A stretch of 64,000 bases of DNA from contig CP150550.1 of the NCBI GenBank assembly GCA_049487715.1, forward strand, positions 806,001 to 870,000. Direction: 5' to 3'. A program made the position numbers and the translations under genes. Below the pieces are notes generated by a model. It ran no database searches, had not been told where the DNA came from, and was given only the letters and a program-made list of their open reading frames with translations. Source of the DNA: Pycnococcus provasolii. Taxonomy: Eukaryota > Chlorophyta > Pseudoscourfieldiophyceae > Pseudoscourfieldiales. Numbering within the stretch: the first letter of the stretch is position 1; the number at the start of each line of letters is the position of its first letter. This document shows, in pieces, positions 8,298 through 16,205 of this stretch.

Positions 8298-9913
8298 GTG
8301 CTCGTTCCGTCGACAAGAAAGTGCATGGAGAAACGGCAGGCGTACTTGAAGAAGAAGTCGCGTAACTGCCCGCGCTTTGCTTCGCATCACTTTCCGCATC
8401 ATTGTTGGCGTTTCAAGCGCGCGGAAGACTTCTCTAGGCACTCGACGCGCAGAGATGCGCACTGGGAGCTATTAGGAGATGCACTACCTTGTTCCCTTCG
8501 CTGGACGCCGCCGCCAATTGGCACGGCAGCGACGTGGAACTCGCATGAGTGGGTGCGGGAGGGAGTGAAGAAAAAGCGACCGCTTGAGGAGAGAGCGTTG
8601 CACAACACGTTGCTCACACCACCGCCTACACGTGGGAATCCGCAGACGCGCGTCGTGGACCGCGTGCGGCAGGCGCTTGAGAACGGCGAAGACGTTCCAA
8701 CAGGTGACGTACGCGCGTTGCTTCGACAACTTGATGACCGCACAACGGAGAACAAAACACTCAAACGGCGCATCGATGAGATTCGAGCATCATGTACAAC
8801 TCGACGCAGAAAAGGAGGCCCTCGACGCAGAAAAGGAGGCCCTGCTCACGCGTGCAAGAGAAGTTGAGGTTGAACATCAAGCCGCGATTGCGGAATTATT
8901 CGAGATCGAGGTACTTCGCGTCGCGGCAGAGGACACCAACTTTAGCGTTCACATGCTCTCGTCATCTACAAGCTTGGTGAAACGTATCAAAGCTCTCACA
9001 GGTATGCCCAACTTGGCGGTGTTCATGGCTTGGTTCGACTTGTTCAACTTGGGAGGTATGGCGGAGCAGATACTACGGCCATCATGTGCACGCACTGCCG
9101 GTAGTGCTCAACGCAAACGTCCACGAGGGCGCAGCACATGGCTTGCTTCGTATCGACGACTACCTACTGACCTTGATGATATTGCGCACCGGACTATCGC
9201 AGCTCGTCGTGTCTGGTCTCTTCGGCGTCTCTGAATCATACGTGAGCAGAACATTTTCAGTTTGGATCGTACACATGATGCACGTCTTGAAAGCAGCCTT
9301 TCCGACACCGAATCAAGCGTCGCTACGCGGCACATGTCCGCTGGATATGATGAACAAAATGGGTGATGCTGGGCACATATTCGATGCCACCGAGCTGGAG
9401 ATCGAGGTCCCGACGGAGAAGCAGGCACAAGCGGCGACATGGAGCGAATACAAGCACAGGAACACGATCAAGTTTCTCACGAGCGTTTCTGCGTGTGGAG
9501 CAACCATCTTCGTAAGTGAGGCGTACCCTGGGAGGATCACGGACGAAAAGTTGGTGGATGTCTGCGGGCTATGTGATGTGATGGAGCCGGGGCAGGTTGG
9601 GATGGCAGACAAGGGATTTCACGCCGCCGCTTACCTGCTCGCCAAAAGCGGAGTGAGCATGACTGTCCCACCAAAGCGCGCACGTGGACAAAAGATTCTA
9701 TCTGTGGATCAAGTGGTGGAGACGGCGAATACTGCAAATCCACGGATTCATGTGGAGCGTTCATACAAGCGTACCAAGGAGTACAGGATCTTCAAACACC
9801 GCATCTCTATTTCGAATATTGACTTGGCAACTCCAATTTTTTTTGTTTGTTCGATGCTGGCGAATCAAGGTGTGCCGCTCGTGCCGCCTATCGAAGTTGT
9901 AATGAATGATTAA
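8298..9913 (+). pseudogene. THAP/DDE_4-type transposase, two frame breaks
   Basis: Three consecutive open segments in three frames make one protein. Segment 1 (8298 to about 8795) has a Cys/His-rich start with SHHFPHHC, possibly a decayed THAP-type DNA-binding domain, then a coiled coil. Segment 2 (about 8795-9065) continues the coiled coil, including a 21-nt tandem duplication, and the TGMPN pre-catalytic region. Segment 3 (about 9066-9913) has the helix-turn-helix LRIDDYLLTLMILRTG...SESYVSRTF and the DDE_Tnp_4 core, with IFDATE (first Asp), MADKGF (second Asp) and HVERSYKRTKEYR (Glu). The breaks fall near 8795 and 9065. The catalytic triad is intact, so loss of function comes only from the shifts, unless these are sequencing errors or tiny introns. 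Confidence 0.8.
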
Positions 9914-9925
9914 TTAGCTTTTTCA

Positions 9926-12061
9926 TCAATCATCAGTAACATCGAATCTTCGCCCAAATGTAACTTCAAGCGCCGATGTCTCGCCATTCGCCTTCTTAAG
10001 TTCGTCGAACAATTTGTGCACAACTTCGCGAGCACGTGGAGACGGATTCCTAAGCTCCTCGAGCGCGGCAGGCTCACTACCCGAAACCCATGGCGAGCGA
10101 CCTGCCCGCCCTCTATCTTCGCCATGCGCATGATGCTGATATGATTTTTTGCGATCCGTGTCATCGTCGTTGATGCTGATGTTGAAGAACGGTAAACATG
10201 CCGCTGGTTGCGTGACATCGAAAGATCGCACTGATGATGACGGTTGGTTCCACCAACATAATCTCGAAGTTGGCGACGTCTCAATATTTTCCTCGCGCTT
10301 GACATTCAGCAGCGCGTGTAGCAACGACGACCCATGCACGCACTGCCCGCCCAATCCTGCTTCGCATGAACACCACAGCGCCACTATCCTTCGTATAGTT
10401 GGTGGCGCTTGGTGTTCATGCGAAGCAGGATTAGGCGGGCAATGCGTGCACGTCGCCGTTGTTGACACATCAAACACGGCGTACACATGATGTTTCAGGA
10501 TCCTCATCGATGCGTCCACTTTGAGTTTCACAGCAACATGATTGGCATAGTTTTCATCTGTGATATTCATCATGCCAAAGCCATCAAGGTATGTCCTCGT
10601 CGCGATCCTTCTGAATCCCTCCTTTATCACTCGAATATCCCCAGTTCGCGAATTGTCGAGAAGGTGTTGATAGTGCGCCCTGAGCACGTCCTCCTTTAAT
10701 ATTGGCATCACCTTCGGCAAGGTCGCCACGGAACACTCCCAAGCATTCGTCGAAGCTGTGGTGACGTATTTCTTAAGGGCGTCGTCGTGTTGTCGTGCAC
10801 TAGGATGGGACGAAGAAACTATGCTAGTGCGTAACAAATACGCATACGCACAATCGCCAGTGCAACACAAGCGCACAGGCCGAGCGTCGCCCTTGTCCGC
10901 GCGCTCCTTCTCCATGCACCGCTCAGCTCGTACCATGTGTAATAGCGTAGACTTGTCATCCCTGCCGTCGTGACTGAGTGGAAGTCCCCGAGCGCGCAGC
11001 CAAGCCTTGAGCTCGTTGGTTGTCACGGCGGAGGAGGCGATTCGTGTATCGCTAAGATACGAATTTGGCACCATGTCGTACGTGAGCGCTTGCGGACATG
11101 CGTCGCCAGCTCGAAAGAGCTGATGGCGGTCGCCCAGGTCGCCGGTGATCATTTGGCCGAGCGCGCGATCATTTGGGTCTCCCGCAGGAAGAACGCCGAC
11201 GATCGCCTCTGACGGTTCCGACCCGTCGAGCGTGCAACACTTTTTCGTGGTTATGTCGTACACCCAGCCACCCCGAAATGCCTTTTCTCTGTCAAGCACA
11301 TTAGGGTACTTGTCATGAACATCACCTGCGGCAAGAATGTCAAGAGCCTTTGCCCATCCTACACCAATTTCACCTCCGTAATCACAACCAACTAACGCAC
11401 CTAACGTGTGCAAAATTTCTGTCCCATGCTGGTGTACGGCATCAGCAACGCGACTTTGCGAATGGCGGCCTTCACCAGTTTGTACGTGAACCACCGTCCC
11501 TCTAAGCGTCGACCAGTCGGTGTGTGACACGATAGGAACGCCATGCGATGCTACGTCGCTGTCCACCGTCAAGACGTAGTCTGCGTGCCCTCCCTTGACG
11601 AGGTGCACCATCTGATGATCTGCTTCAAAAGGCGCAACCACATAAGTGAATCCGTCCCGATGCAATCTGGTGATGAGATGCCTCACAAGCTTGTCCGTGA
11701 CGTGATACTGCGAGACTGTGGTTTGTTTAGACGAGTCCTCGCCTCCAGTTGCGCGAGCATAAGCTTCCGCACGACGTATCCGCCGCTCCTCGATGGTTAT
11801 CGCTTTGGCCGGCATGACCGTATCGATGCTGTCAAGAACCACGATGACGAAGGCGCCAAGTTCAATCAGCCGCCGAGCACGCCTCACGACACGTGCCACT
11901 ATCACCTCCTCGTGGTTGGTAGCTGTTGCGAAGTAGAACAGAAACTGATGGAGCCACACCGATGCGTCTACCACCACCCTCTTCGCCTTCAGCACTACGC
12001 TCAAGTCAACATCCGTGCTTGTGAACTCCGAGAGCTCAGGCAGCAACTTCGTTATGCCCAT
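9926..12061 (-). CDS. XPG/FEN1-type nuclease fused to SWIM zinc finger, transposon accessory protein (711 aa)
   Basis: The start is the ATG at 12061, which gives MGITKLLPEL, the classic MGI start of FEN1/XPG nucleases. The XPG-N part has VVVDASVWLHQFL (first catalytic Asp) and VLDSIDTVMPAKAITIEERR. XPG-I has YVVAPFEADHQM and LTVDSDVASHG, carrying the Glu and Asp metal ligands; LVGCDYGGEIGVG supplies the last Asp. These residues lie in about the first 250 positions. After a divergent middle region, positions about 530-590 hold a SWIM finger, CSCEAGLGGQCVHG, followed by SRLCWWNQP. The same flanking pattern is seen around SWIM in the YqaJ-type accessory proteins of ISL2EU-like transposons. No YqaJ nuclease domain follows. 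The protein probably cleaves branched DNA during transposition; that is inference. Confidence 0.8.
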   Translation of the reverse strand: MGITKLLPELSEFTSTDVDLSVVLKAKRVVVDASVWLHQFLFYFATATNHEEVIVARVVRRARRLIELGAFVIVVLDSIDTVMPAKAITIEERRIRRAEAYARATGGEDSSKQTTVSQYHVTDKLVRHLITRLHRDGFTYVVAPFEADHQMVHLVKGGHADYVLTVDSDVASHGVPIVSHTDWSTLRGTVVHVQTGEGRHSQSRVADAVHQHGTEILHTLGALVGCDYGGEIGVGWAKALDILAAGDVHDKYPNVLDREKAFRGGWVYDITTKKCCTLDGSEPSEAIVGVLPAGDPNDRALGQMITGDLGDRHQLFRAGDACPQALTYDMVPNSYLSDTRIASSAVTTNELKAWLRARGLPLSHDGRDDKSTLLHMVRAERCMEKERADKGDARPVRLCCTGDCAYAYLLRTSIVSSSHPSARQHDDALKKYVTTASTNAWECSVATLPKVMPILKEDVLRAHYQHLLDNSRTGDIRVIKEGFRRIATRTYLDGFGMMNITDENYANHVAVKLKVDASMRILKHHVYAVFDVSTTATCTHCPPNPASHEHQAPPTIRRIVALWCSCEAGLGGQCVHGSSLLHALLNVKREENIETSPTSRLCWWNQPSSSVRSFDVTQPAACLPFFNISINDDDTDRKKSYQHHAHGEDRGRAGRSPWVSGSEPAALEELRNPSPRAREVVHKLFDELKKANGETSALEVTFGRRFDVTDD
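10322..10464. repeat. fold-back inverted repeat inside SWIM coding region
   Basis: Arms of about 65-70 nt (10322-10387 and 10394-10464) pair almost perfectly around a short centre. On the minus strand the second arm encodes the SWIM CxC...CxH residues. The first arm is an inverted copy of it, which inserts about 27 residues (CTHCPPNPASHEH and following) just before the finger without breaking the frame. Confidence 0.93.
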
Positions 12062-12184
12062 GGGCAGCAAAGTGCACGACAGCCTCCGATGAAACGCAGT
12101 TAGTTCAGTTAAATTCAGATGAAACGCTGCTGATGCTTGGAGTGATGAAGATGGTGCAAACGCATCGAAAATATTCTCTCAAAT

Positions 12185-12470
12185 ACCCTTATCCGTCCCC
12201 AACCCCGAATCGGTTTGGAGCAAGGGGTCTATTCAAACGGTCACCTGCAGGTGTCACTTGCCTTTCCCCCAGGGAAACCTGGAAGGGAAGAACAAACATT
12301 TAGTCCATTTTCACCTGTTATTTTCGAAAGTTTTCTTAGTTTTCCGTTGTAGATTGTGGTTGTGGCGAAGGGTGTTTCACTTTTCCATGGGTTTGCAAGC
12401 ACATGTTTCTGGGTGGTATGCCCTGACGGGGGGGGGGAACATTTTTTTCTGGCCGGAGTTTGGTATAGTC
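12185..12470 (-). repeat. right terminal inverted repeat of transposon
   Basis: This end pairs with 7855-8065. The inner block is 12185-12234 (CCCTTATCCGTCCCCAACCC ... GGGGTCTATTC). The outer block is about 12411-12470, with the run of G and ACATTTTTTTCTGGCCGGAG. The 175 nt between the blocks are unrelated to the left end and contain a short perfect palindrome, ACCTGCAGGT. Confidence 0.85.
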
Positions 12471-12561
12471 TAGGTCGATTTAAAAATGTATGTCGTCCAC
12501 ATCCACATCCAAGTCACCGTCCCGAGTGTGTGTTGAGTGCTCTTGATTTTCACTTTGATTC

Positions 12562-13656
12562 ATGTGCCGCCTTCTTCGTATGCGTTTGCCTTCACGTTTG
12601 CCTTCAAGGTTGCGTTCAAGGTTGCGTTCAAGGTTCATTCCACGCTCATGTCTTCGCACTTTCAACAAATCAACTCCGTTTTCTTCAGTTGCACCACCAC
12701 CTTCTCACTCTCCTTCTCAGCATCATTCTCAGCATCAGCAGGGTCTGGCACGCTTGTTCCTTGCCTCGGCGCTCCGTCTTAACAGTTCGAATTCAAGAAT
12801 ATCAACCTCACGACGCTCATCCTTTCACGCTCGTTTCGACGAAGAAGATGACTGCGATGATGCCGCCAACTCGAACTCGCGCGCATTCGCTCACGTGCTG
12901 CGTCACTCGTTAGGTGGGTGGGGATTACCGCCGAACTTCGATGACGACGACAACGACGACGCTTTTTCATCATCTCTGCCGGCGTTTTTGCGTGACGTCG
13001 CAAGACACGGCGTAAAACATGCCGCGAAACGACACACAACGCCGGCGTGCGAGAAAACGAGAGGTCGGCGGGGATTCCTTCTCCCAGACACGCAAGGATG
13101 CTACGAAGACGGCGCGCATCTCGCATATCCAAGAAATCAGCGGCCAGCACGCACATTCAAGAACCAGGCGACGGCAGCCTCGCTCGCGCACACGTTCAAG
13201 GACCTCGAGCGTGCGCCCATCAGCCGTCACCGACTGGGAAGGTATGGGCTGCACCACGCGCACGTCTTCGTCAACGAGATTGAAGGCTTCCGCGGCGAGC
13301 GTTGGAACGTAAGCGGACTGCTCTACCACGCCGCGGAGTATCCAGCGTACGACGACGACTGCTTCCCCTACAACCTCGGCCGCTGTCAGCTTGGAAGCAC
13401 GCTCCACGCTTCAAATACAACGCTCGCAAGAAGGAACGCGTTTCTGGTGTACGCGGAGCGTGAAGAGACGCAGGGCAGTCCGAACGCACGCCGACTGTGT
13501 CTCGCAGTGCTCGACGCGAGCGCGGACGGTCCTTACCATGCGTTGGCCCCTGCGGATAAGTTGCACACGGCGGACGAGAGTTGGTTTGGAGGTGGCGAAA
13601 ACGCGAAGCACGCGGAGGTGGCGTACGTCAACGATACTGTATACTTGATTGTATGA
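12562..13656 (+). CDS. uncharacterised protein (364 aa)
   Basis: I do not recognise this family. The N-terminus is strongly basic, rich in Arg, Ser and Leu, with an internal RLPSRLRSRLRSRF repetition caused by a short DNA tandem repeat; it could be an organelle transit peptide. An acidic, low-complexity stretch (PPNFDDDDNDDAF) follows. The C-terminal 150 residues look like a folded domain (RYGLHHAHVFVNEIEGFRGE, SGLLYHAAEYPAYDDDCFPY). Base composition at third positions is GC-rich like the neighbouring genes, which supports coding. The transposon's right end stops about 90 nt upstream, so its original promoter may have been displaced. Confidence 0.6.
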   Translation: MCRLLRMRLPSRLPSRLRSRLRSRFIPRSCLRTFNKSTPFSSVAPPPSHSPSQHHSQHQQGLARLFLASALRLNSSNSRISTSRRSSFHARFDEEDDCDDAANSNSRAFAHVLRHSLGGWGLPPNFDDDDNDDAFSSSLPAFLRDVARHGVKHAAKRHTTPACEKTRGRRGFLLPDTQGCYEDGAHLAYPRNQRPARTFKNQATAASLAHTFKDLERAPISRHRLGRYGLHHAHVFVNEIEGFRGERWNVSGLLYHAAEYPAYDDDCFPYNLGRCQLGSTLHASNTTLARRNAFLVYAEREETQGSPNARRLCLAVLDASADGPYHALAPADKLHTADESWFGGGENAKHAEVAYVNDTVYLIV

Positions 13657-13981
13657 TAATAATGTGTAATACGTTTTTTTGTAGAATTTCAAAAAAAAAA
13701 CAAAAAAAAAAAACAGTTATTGTTGTATATTCATTCTTACTCGCACGCAACAGCATTGAGGGCATTGACGGGTCCACCGCTATTGGAAACCGCTATTCGC
13801 GATTCGTCACGAATCCCATCGGGCCGGTCATTATTGCGCGTCCGACCCCTTCTAGGTTCTGGGCTCCGCGGGAAGCTGGGCCAATTTACAGGAGGGGCCA
13901 ACCCGGGCCCGGGAGGGTCGCTTTTTTTTCCCGAGGAAGTTCGTCCAAACGTTTCCCCTCCGCATCGGTATTGTGTCGGGC
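13657..13981. other. intergenic: A-rich tract then GC-rich leader
   Basis: The first part (to about 13720) is AT-rich with runs of A and probably carries the 3' end of the upstream gene. The rest is GC-rich and leads into the next gene. I see no other gene, telomere-type array or RNA. Confidence 0.45.
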
Positions 13982-14891
13982 ATGGAGAACGACCTGTACG
14001 GCGACCTGTATGGCTCTGCTGGAGAAGCAGACGCCTCGTTGCAGCCTGGTGGTGACGCAGACGGCGCGGGAATACTTCGAGTGCGACTAGCAACGGCGGA
14101 GGAACAAATCAAAAAACTTGCCGCGTCAGAGGCGGCGCTCAAAGCGCAGCTCGCAAACGCCATCGCGGAGAGAGACAGGTTCGGTGAGCAAAACGAAATT
14201 CTGCTCAGGAACATATCGTGTGTATTCGAAACGGCGAGGGAAGAAATCAGAAGAAAAGATAAGCTCATCGCTGAGCTGCGCACACAACAAGAGCGACGGT
14301 GACGGCGAGGACGACGCTGGCGAGGAATACGACGACGAACGACAACAGCGTTCGGGAGAAGAAACGTCGTCGGCGGATGAACCTTCGCCAGAATCAAAAG
14401 ACAAAGAACAGGCAAAAAGCGAAACTGCAAAAGCGGCACCAGACCTAGACTCGCTCGACGCCGCTTCACTCGACAAAGCGACATGCGAAAACGCATTCAG
14501 CAAGCCGTTCGGTGCAGAAACAGAAACCACGTCGTCGTCTTCGTCGACGACGACGCCCGCGAGCCCGTTCGGCGCCGCGCCGCCCGCAAGCCCGTTCGGC
14601 GCCGCGCCAACAACGCCAACCACATCTAGTCCATTTGGAGAGGCACCGCCAGCAGCAGGCGGCAAGCGAGAGCTCGGCCAGCCGCTGCGAGATGGACTGT
14701 CGATGGACGACAACATTCGCGCGCGTCTACGTGAGGAGGATCCGGACTTCGCTGCCGACGTGCCGTGGTGGCAGCGAATCACCATAACGCAGGTGGTCAT
14801 CGTGCTCTCTTTCGCCGCGTCTATCGGACTCATGTTCGCAACGTTTCAGGTCGTGTGGAACAGCGGCGCGATCCACTTCAACGATAGCTGA
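13982..14891 (+). CDS. tail-anchored acidic protein with SPFG repeats, frame broken near 14295
   Basis: The first part (13982-14302) starts MENDLYGDLYG and forms a coiled coil (EEQIKKLAASEAALKAQLAN, REEIRRKDKLIAELRTQQ). It then meets a stop, while the next frame continues directly with an acidic linker, three SPFG-type repeats (ASPFGAAPP, ASPFGAAPT, SSPFGEAPP) and a C-terminal transmembrane helix (TQVVIVLSFAASIGLMFATF) with a short tail, ending at 14891. The second frame has no start of its own, so I read one gene with a one-base shift near 14290-14302. A small intron was looked for, but no GT-AG pair with the right phase was obvious. SPFG repeats recall nucleoporin FG repeats, and a tail anchor would place it in the ER, outer nuclear or an organelle membrane. 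No family assigned. Confidence 0.55.
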
Positions 14892-15022
14892 TTGTCGCTG
14901 ACGCGTGATGAGGAAGTGTTGTGGAAAGGAGGGGGGGGAAGAAGGCGAGGAGAAGGAGCAGTAACGAATCAAAGCAATAAAATACAAAACTTTCACATCT
15001 CTTACGGTTCACATATCACATG

Positions 15023-15989
15023 TTATGTATAAAACTCATCCAACGACACCGTCGGGAGGCGCCTGACCGTGTTCGTTGTCGCCCCAGAACACGCAACGTT
15101 GCCGTTACGTCGTAGCGCCATCGCGTGAAACGCACCAGCGGCAATCGCAACGAAGTCGCCGTCAACGCCCTCGGGAGGCGCCTGACCGTGGTTGACTCCC
15201 CAGCACGCGATACCACTCCCGTCGCGTCGCATCGCCAAGGAGTTATCATGACCCGCGGCGATCGCGACGAAGTCGCCGTCGACGCCGTCGGGAGGCGCCC
15301 CGCCGTGTCCGTTGTATCCCCAGCACGCGACGTTGCCATCACTTCGCAACGCGAGCGAGTGAACCCCATCCCGCAGCGACCGCGATGAAGTCGCCCTCAA
15401 CGCCGTCGGGAGGCGCCTGGCCGTCGCGGTTGTGTCCCCAGCACACGACGCTGCCATTGCGTCGAACCGCGAGCGAGTGCCAGTCCCCCGCAGCGATTGC
15501 GACGAAGTCGCCGTCGACGCCGTCGGGAGGTGCCTGGCCGTGGCCGTTGTTGCCCCAGCACGCGATACTGCCGTTGCGTCGCAGCGCGAGCGAGTGTCGA
15601 GCACCGGCAGAAATCGCGACAAAGTCACCCTCGACGCCGTCGGGAGGCGCCTGGCCGTCGTTGTTCCAGCCCCAGCACGCGACGCTGCCGTCGGGTCGAA
15701 GCGCGATCGAGTACATCCAACCCGCAGCGATTGCGACGAAGTCGCCGTCCACGCCATCGGGAGGCGCCTGACCCTCGCCGTTGTCGCCCCAGCACGCGAC
15801 GCTGCCGTTGCGTCGCAGCAATAGCGAGTGCCAGTACCTCGAAGAAAGAGGACGCGAGTGCCGCGCTGCTTCCTGCGCCCGCTCACGCACTTTCCCGAGC
15901 CTGCGTTCGCGCTGCCACGGGAAAAAGCAAAGGCGCAACGCCTCGTACGCGCGTGCAGACGAAGTCGCACCTCGCGTTTCGACAGGCAT
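15023..15989 (-). pseudogene. RCC1-repeat protein with two frameshifts
   Basis: Seven RCC1-type repeats of about 38 residues follow one another. Each has the pattern HSLALRRNGSVACWG, then GQAPPDGVDGDFVAIAAG, and they also repeat at DNA level with a period near 114 nt. The first true ATG is at 15989. Repeats 1-4 are in one frame. In repeat 5 one extra G in a GGGG run (plus-strand C run at 15364-15367) shifts the frame. In repeat 7 two extra bases near 15085 restore the first frame, which then ends at 15036-15038; without that, the frame ends at 15023. RCC1 repeats form a beta-propeller and are common in secreted or regulatory proteins. Either a decaying gene or assembly indels. Confidence 0.75.
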
Positions 15990-16054
15990 GACGAGAGGAA
16001 AAGACAAAATGATACGACAGGCTGACAGGGGGGCCTTGGAGGAAGAGGAAGCGA

Positions 16055-16112
16055 CCTAACCCTAACCCTAACCCTAACCCTAACCCAATACCCTAACCCA
16101 ATACCCTAACCC
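16055..16112. promoter_or_regulatory. telomere-type repeat array in divergent promoter (RCC1 gene/TFIIH p44)
   Basis: Five CCTAAC-type units are followed by two units of the longer form CCCTAACCCAATA and a final CCCTAACCC. It lies 66 nt from the RCC1-gene start and 94 nt from the p44 start. The C-rich strand is the plus strand. Confidence 0.7.
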
Positions 16113-16205
16113 TTCCCGCGTTTGTTGTGGGGTGGTGGAATTCCGATTTCCCTTCTCCCTCCCCTGAAACCAACTCCAACATCGCCTCGCCTCGCCGTAC
16201 ACAAG

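Larger units (their letters stand above)
7855..12470. mobile_element. 4.6-kb DNA transposon with THAP/DDE_4-like transposase and XPG-SWIM nuclease gene
   Basis: Long inverted ends enclose two convergent genes that stop 12 nt apart: a broken DDE transposase on the plus strand and an intact XPG-nuclease/SWIM gene on the minus strand. The gene content resembles ISL2EU/IS4EU-type elements, which pair a DDE_4 transposase with an accessory SWIM-YqaJ nuclease protein. Here the accessory nuclease is of the FEN1/XPG family instead. The exact tips and target-site duplication could not be fixed by eye. Confidence 0.8.

Noticed and set aside
10149-10490. Plus-strand frame with a SWIM-like CSCEAGLGGQC peptide
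   Set aside because: It exists only because the SWIM DNA is palindromic; the minus strand carries the full gene.
9926-12061. A YqaJ nuclease domain after the SWIM finger
   Set aside because: Only about 100 residues follow the SRLCWWNQP motif and they show no YqaJ motifs.
15060-15840. Regular 114-nt repetition resembling a CRISPR or satellite
   Set aside because: The repetition encodes RCC1 propeller repeats and has no repeat-spacer pattern.
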